From positions 300,458 through 364,457 of the forward strand of contig JBAOHD010000017.1 of NCBI GenBank assembly GCA_037046615.1: 64,000 nt of DNA. Reading direction: 5' to 3'. This DNA is from Phosphoribacter sp037046615 (GTDB lineage Bacteria > Actinomycetota > Actinomycetes > Actinomycetales > Dermatophilaceae). The notes beneath the pieces were generated by a model that was not told the DNA's origin, did no database searches, and saw nothing but the letters and a program-made list of their open reading frames with translations. Position 1 is the stretch's first letter, and each line of letters begins with the position of its first letter. This document shows, piece by piece, positions 63,267 to 64,000 of this stretch. The translations under genes were made by a program, and so were the position numbers.

Positions 63267-63746
63267 CGTTGGCCGGACCTGGCCGCCAAGGTGGGGGGCC
63301 CGCTGATGCGGGCCTGGCCCTCACCGGCTGTGCCCTGGTGCTGCTGGTGCTGCATTAGGATGTGCTGCAGCATGGACTGGGTACGGGTTGATGCGGCGTG
63401 GCAGGCATTTTTTCCAGCCTTGATCTGGGTCAATTTTAGCGGGAGCCTTCAAGGTTAGCCTGCCGCTCAAACCAAGCGGTCATGATTTAGATCCGTCGTA
63501 GGCGATGATTACCACCCATGCCTTGAGACCAGCCCGCGCCCTGGGTCATCCTGCCTGGGGCGCGATCATGTGCGTTGCGCCTCTGCCCTGGGACAAACCT
63601 ACCTGCGTTTGGGTGGGCCAGCGTCCTGAAGACGGCTTCAATCTACTCCCGCCCATCCTATCCATCAGCCGGGAAGGGGTGCCGAAAAGTCGAGGCGGAG
63701 GCGTTGCTAAGCCCCCTGTCCAGGCCTTGCTATGGCGAGAGGCGGC
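63267..63746. other. 480-bp region without recognised gene
   Basis: No convincing coding gene. A frame from 63,505 to 63,750 (81 codons) and an antisense one (63,546-63,971) look like chance, having no domain or ribosome site of note. A possible FNR box lies at 63420-63433, and the region probably contains the control area of the nap genes that begin with napD, or of an upstream lost gene. Confidence 0.5.
63420..63433. promoter_or_regulatory. Possible FNR/Anr box upstream of napD
   Basis: TTGATCTGGGTCAA matches the FNR consensus TTGAT-N4-ATCAA at nine of ten fixed positions (G for A at the second half). It lies 314 bases before napD ATG 63747. Fnr-type regulators often control periplasmic nitrate reductase genes, so the position is suggestive; a further gene could lie between. 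Confidence 0.5.
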
Positions 63747-64000
63747 ATGACCGAATATCACGTCTGTGGCGTCTTGCTGATGGCCCGGCCTGAGCAGGCC
63801 GCGGCGGTCGCGCAGGCGCTCCTTGGCCTGGCGGGGGTGGAGTTGCATGCCAGCGCGGGCGGGCGGCTGGTCGTGACCCTCGAGGGCCCCTCTTATGGCT
63901 ATTGCGCCGACCTGATGGCCCGGTTGGCGGCCCTCGCGGGGGTCACCGCGTCTTCTCTCATTTACCACCAAGTCGATAACGAGTCCCCCCAGGAGGAGGT
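63747..64000 (+). CDS. napD: Periplasmic nitrate reductase chaperone NapD, 3' end outside window
   Basis: The first 84 residues of NapD, which binds the Tat signal of the NapA precursor and keeps it cytoplasmic until the molybdenum cofactor is in. Visible: MTEYHVCGVLLMARPEQAAAVAQALLGLAGVELHASAGGRLVVTLEG, then DLMARLAALAGVTASSLIYHQVDNE, the ferredoxin-like beta-alpha-beta pattern and C-terminal YHQ block of the family. The stop is beyond the window. NapD is found mainly in Proteobacteria, supporting a foreign origin of this end of the contig. Confidence 0.88.
   Translation, partial: MTEYHVCGVLLMARPEQAAAVAQALLGLAGVELHASAGGRLVVTLEGPSYGYCADLMARLAALAGVTASSLIYHQVDNESPQEE

Overview
The first ~59.0 kb is a high-GC actinobacterial chromosome segment. 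The supporting features are a FtsEX pair with a RipC-like M23 hydrolase, a polyprenol-phosphomannose mannosyltransferase (MptB type), DUF222-HNH and DUF2207 proteins, a Tad pilus locus ordered like Mtb Rv3659c-Rv3654c, a tmRNA with an actinobacterial tag, and many apparently leaderless genes. Gene style suggests Micrococcales, perhaps an Intrasporangiaceae/Dermatophilaceae-type organism; that placement is inference.

The last ~4.9 kb looks proteobacterial. It holds a truncated IS1182-type transposase, a secreted lysine-rich protein, a sulfatase, and the start of napD preceded by a possible FNR box. The join at about 59,030-59,040 cuts both a DEAD-box helicase and the transposase. A word repeated about 70 times to the left of it (GTATGCCG/CGGCATAC) is absent to the right. 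The simplest reading is a chimeric contig, with a real rearrangement as the alternative.

Layout. 0-2.4 kb: adenosine deaminase end, then divergent RDD and SpoIIM-like genes. 2.4-7.5 kb: DUF58, MoxR, DUF4350, DUF4129 and membrane-protein operon. 7.5-14.9 kb: nucleoside/deoxyribose catabolism (uridine kinase-like, two aldehyde dehydrogenases, DeoC, phosphosugar mutase, purine nucleoside phosphorylase). 14.9-18.8 kb: an ABC importer. 18.9-26.4 kb: an LpdA-like flavoprotein and acyl-CoA carboxylase/acyl-CoA dehydrogenase genes with a LiuR-like MerR regulator and its palindrome. 26.4-33.5 kb: mannosyltransferase, MauE-thioredoxin fusion, Maf, DUF885, HNH and an MDR reductase. 33.5-42.2 kb: an FHA-FtsK/EssC-like ATPase divergent from the Tad operon. 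42.1-43.6 kb: a DUF1989 + YqcI/YcgG gene pair. 43.6-51.6 kb: prfB, ftsE, ftsX, M23 peptidase, smpB, DUF2207 and a wall-anchored protein. 51.7-57.4 kb: MFS transporter, mptB, ssrA, YccF, thioredoxin, SIMPL and methyltransferase. 57.5-59.0 kb: helicase with a 57-bp tandem repeat.

About twenty genes on both sides of the join, including essential prfB, carry single-base frameshifts. Motifs on both sides of each shift are intact, so I read most as sequencing indels and annotate full gene extents. Start choices often rest on a recurring TANNNT-(6-8 bases)-ATG/GTG pattern that fits leaderless transcripts.
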